Program-made: the position numbers and the translations under genes
Shown here: one piece after another, positions 63,551-64,000 of the stretch
How the letters are laid out: each line of letters opens with the position of its first letter
Position numbering within the stretch: the first letter of the stretch is position 1
Notes under the pieces: model-generated
Told to the model about the DNA's origin: nothing
The model's database searches: none
Seen by the model: only the letters and a program-made list of their open reading frames with translations
DNA from: Gilliamella sp. Lep-s35
GTDB taxonomy: Bacteria; Pseudomonadota; Gammaproteobacteria; Enterobacterales; Orbaceae
Reading direction: 5' to 3'
Assembly (NCBI RefSeq): GCF_009795845.1
Contig: NZ_WTEX01000005.1
Span: 1 to 64,000, forward strand
DNA length: 64,000 nt

Positions 63551-64000
63551 ATGTTATCTTTGACGTTACAACCAATAAAATCATTTAGTGGCACTATTAA
63601 TTTGCCAGGATCTAAAAGCGTGTCTAATCGTGCTTTATTGTTATCAGCTCTAAGTAAGGGTAATACGCGTTTAACTAATTTACTTGATAGCGATGATGTG
63701 CGTTATATGCTTGATGCGCTTGCAGCATTAGGTGTGAAGTACCAGCTATCACACGATCGGACTATTTGTGATATTCAAGGAGTAGGGGGGATGTTGCAAC
63801 CTGACCATGCATTAGAGCTTTTTTTAGGTAATGCTGGTACAGCAATGCGCCCTTTAGCTGCAGCTTTATGCCTTGGTCATAATAATATTGTGTTAACAGG
63901 CGAACCACGCATGAAAGAGCGTCCAATTGGTCATTTAGTTGATGCGCTGCGTCAAGGTGGAGCCAAAATTGATTATCTTGAAAATGAAGGTTACCCACCG
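63551..64000 (+). CDS. aroA: 5-enolpyruvylshikimate-3-phosphate synthase, 5' part
   Basis: The first 150 codons of EPSP synthase are present; the gene continues past the window. The start [20 protein letters not shown], the [11 protein letters not shown] motif (shikimate-3-phosphate and PEP binding) and [17 protein letters not shown] (the glyphosate-sensitive class I loop) are intact. The enzyme makes EPSP in the chorismate pathway. It follows the XRE regulator; no serC precedes it as in E. coli. An ACGAGAG stretch is the ribosome-site region. Confidence 0.96.
   Translation, partial: MLSLTLQPIKSFSGTINLPGSKSVSNRALLLSALSKGNTRLTNLLDSDDVRYMLDALAALGVKYQLSHDRTICDIQGVGGMLQPDHALELFLGNAGTAMRPLAAALCLGHNNIVLTGEPRMKERPIGHLVDALRQGGAKIDYLENEGYPP

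Noticed and set aside
63762..63998. A 78-residue minus-strand ORF at the right edge
   Set aside because: It is the antisense shadow of aroA, whose own plus-strand frame is clearly conserved.

Overview
The window is AT-rich chromosomal DNA of a gammaproteobacterium. The gene complement (purHD, mannitol PTS operon, proP, ilvY, prfC, pitrilysin, acpH, aroA), the low GC, the type I-F CRISPR repeat and the T6SS PAAR cargo fit an insect-gut Orbaceae member such as Gilliamella best. That assignment is inference from gene content; Pasteurellaceae or Morganellaceae relatives are not excluded.

Left chromosomal part (1-16220). A T6SS-type PAAR gene (minus strand) is cut by one in-frame stop from its C-terminal toxin-like half, and a small membrane protein, a candidate immunity protein, follows. 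Next come purH-purD (minus), then mtlA-mtlD-mtlR (plus) behind two CRP-like sites. A decayed IS407-group IS3 element follows, with a 75-bp repeat whose second copy lies between purH and mtlA. Then come a SetA/SetB-like sugar efflux transporter, a YpfJ-type zinc metallopeptidase, an EamA transporter and proP with a long-stem terminator. A seven-repeat, six-spacer type I-F CRISPR array without cas genes lies just before the prophage.

Prophage (16221-51370, about 35.1 kb). This is a complete-looking transposable (Mu-like) phage flanked by the direct repeat ATATTA. It has split an AraC-family regulator gene; removing the prophage and one repeat copy restores an 867-nt open frame. Early genes run rightward from 43520: a BcepMu gp16-like regulator, an IclR-type HTH protein, the DDE transposase, a MuB-like ATPase, Gam, a DUF2786 protein, GemA and Mor. 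Leftward from the repressor is a probable lysogenic block: the repressor, a membrane-anchored protein, two lipoproteins and an unknown 338-aa/180-aa gene pair. The late region follows: holin, transglycosylase and Rz/Rz1; terminase, portal, MuF and gpG; protease/scaffold and capsid; then a long non-contractile tail with a frameshifted chaperone, tape measure, hub and fibres. Two late promoters share a dyad at identical spacing from the -10 box, upstream of the holin and of the protease. This fits activation by the phage Mor protein.

Right chromosomal part (51371-64000). This holds the N-terminal half of the split AraC gene, fructose-6-phosphate aldolase, a siderophore-interacting flavoprotein, acpH, an exported 3-hydroxybutyrate oligomer hydrolase, ilvY, prfC, pitrilysin, an XRE-type regulator and the 5' part of aroA, which runs off the window.
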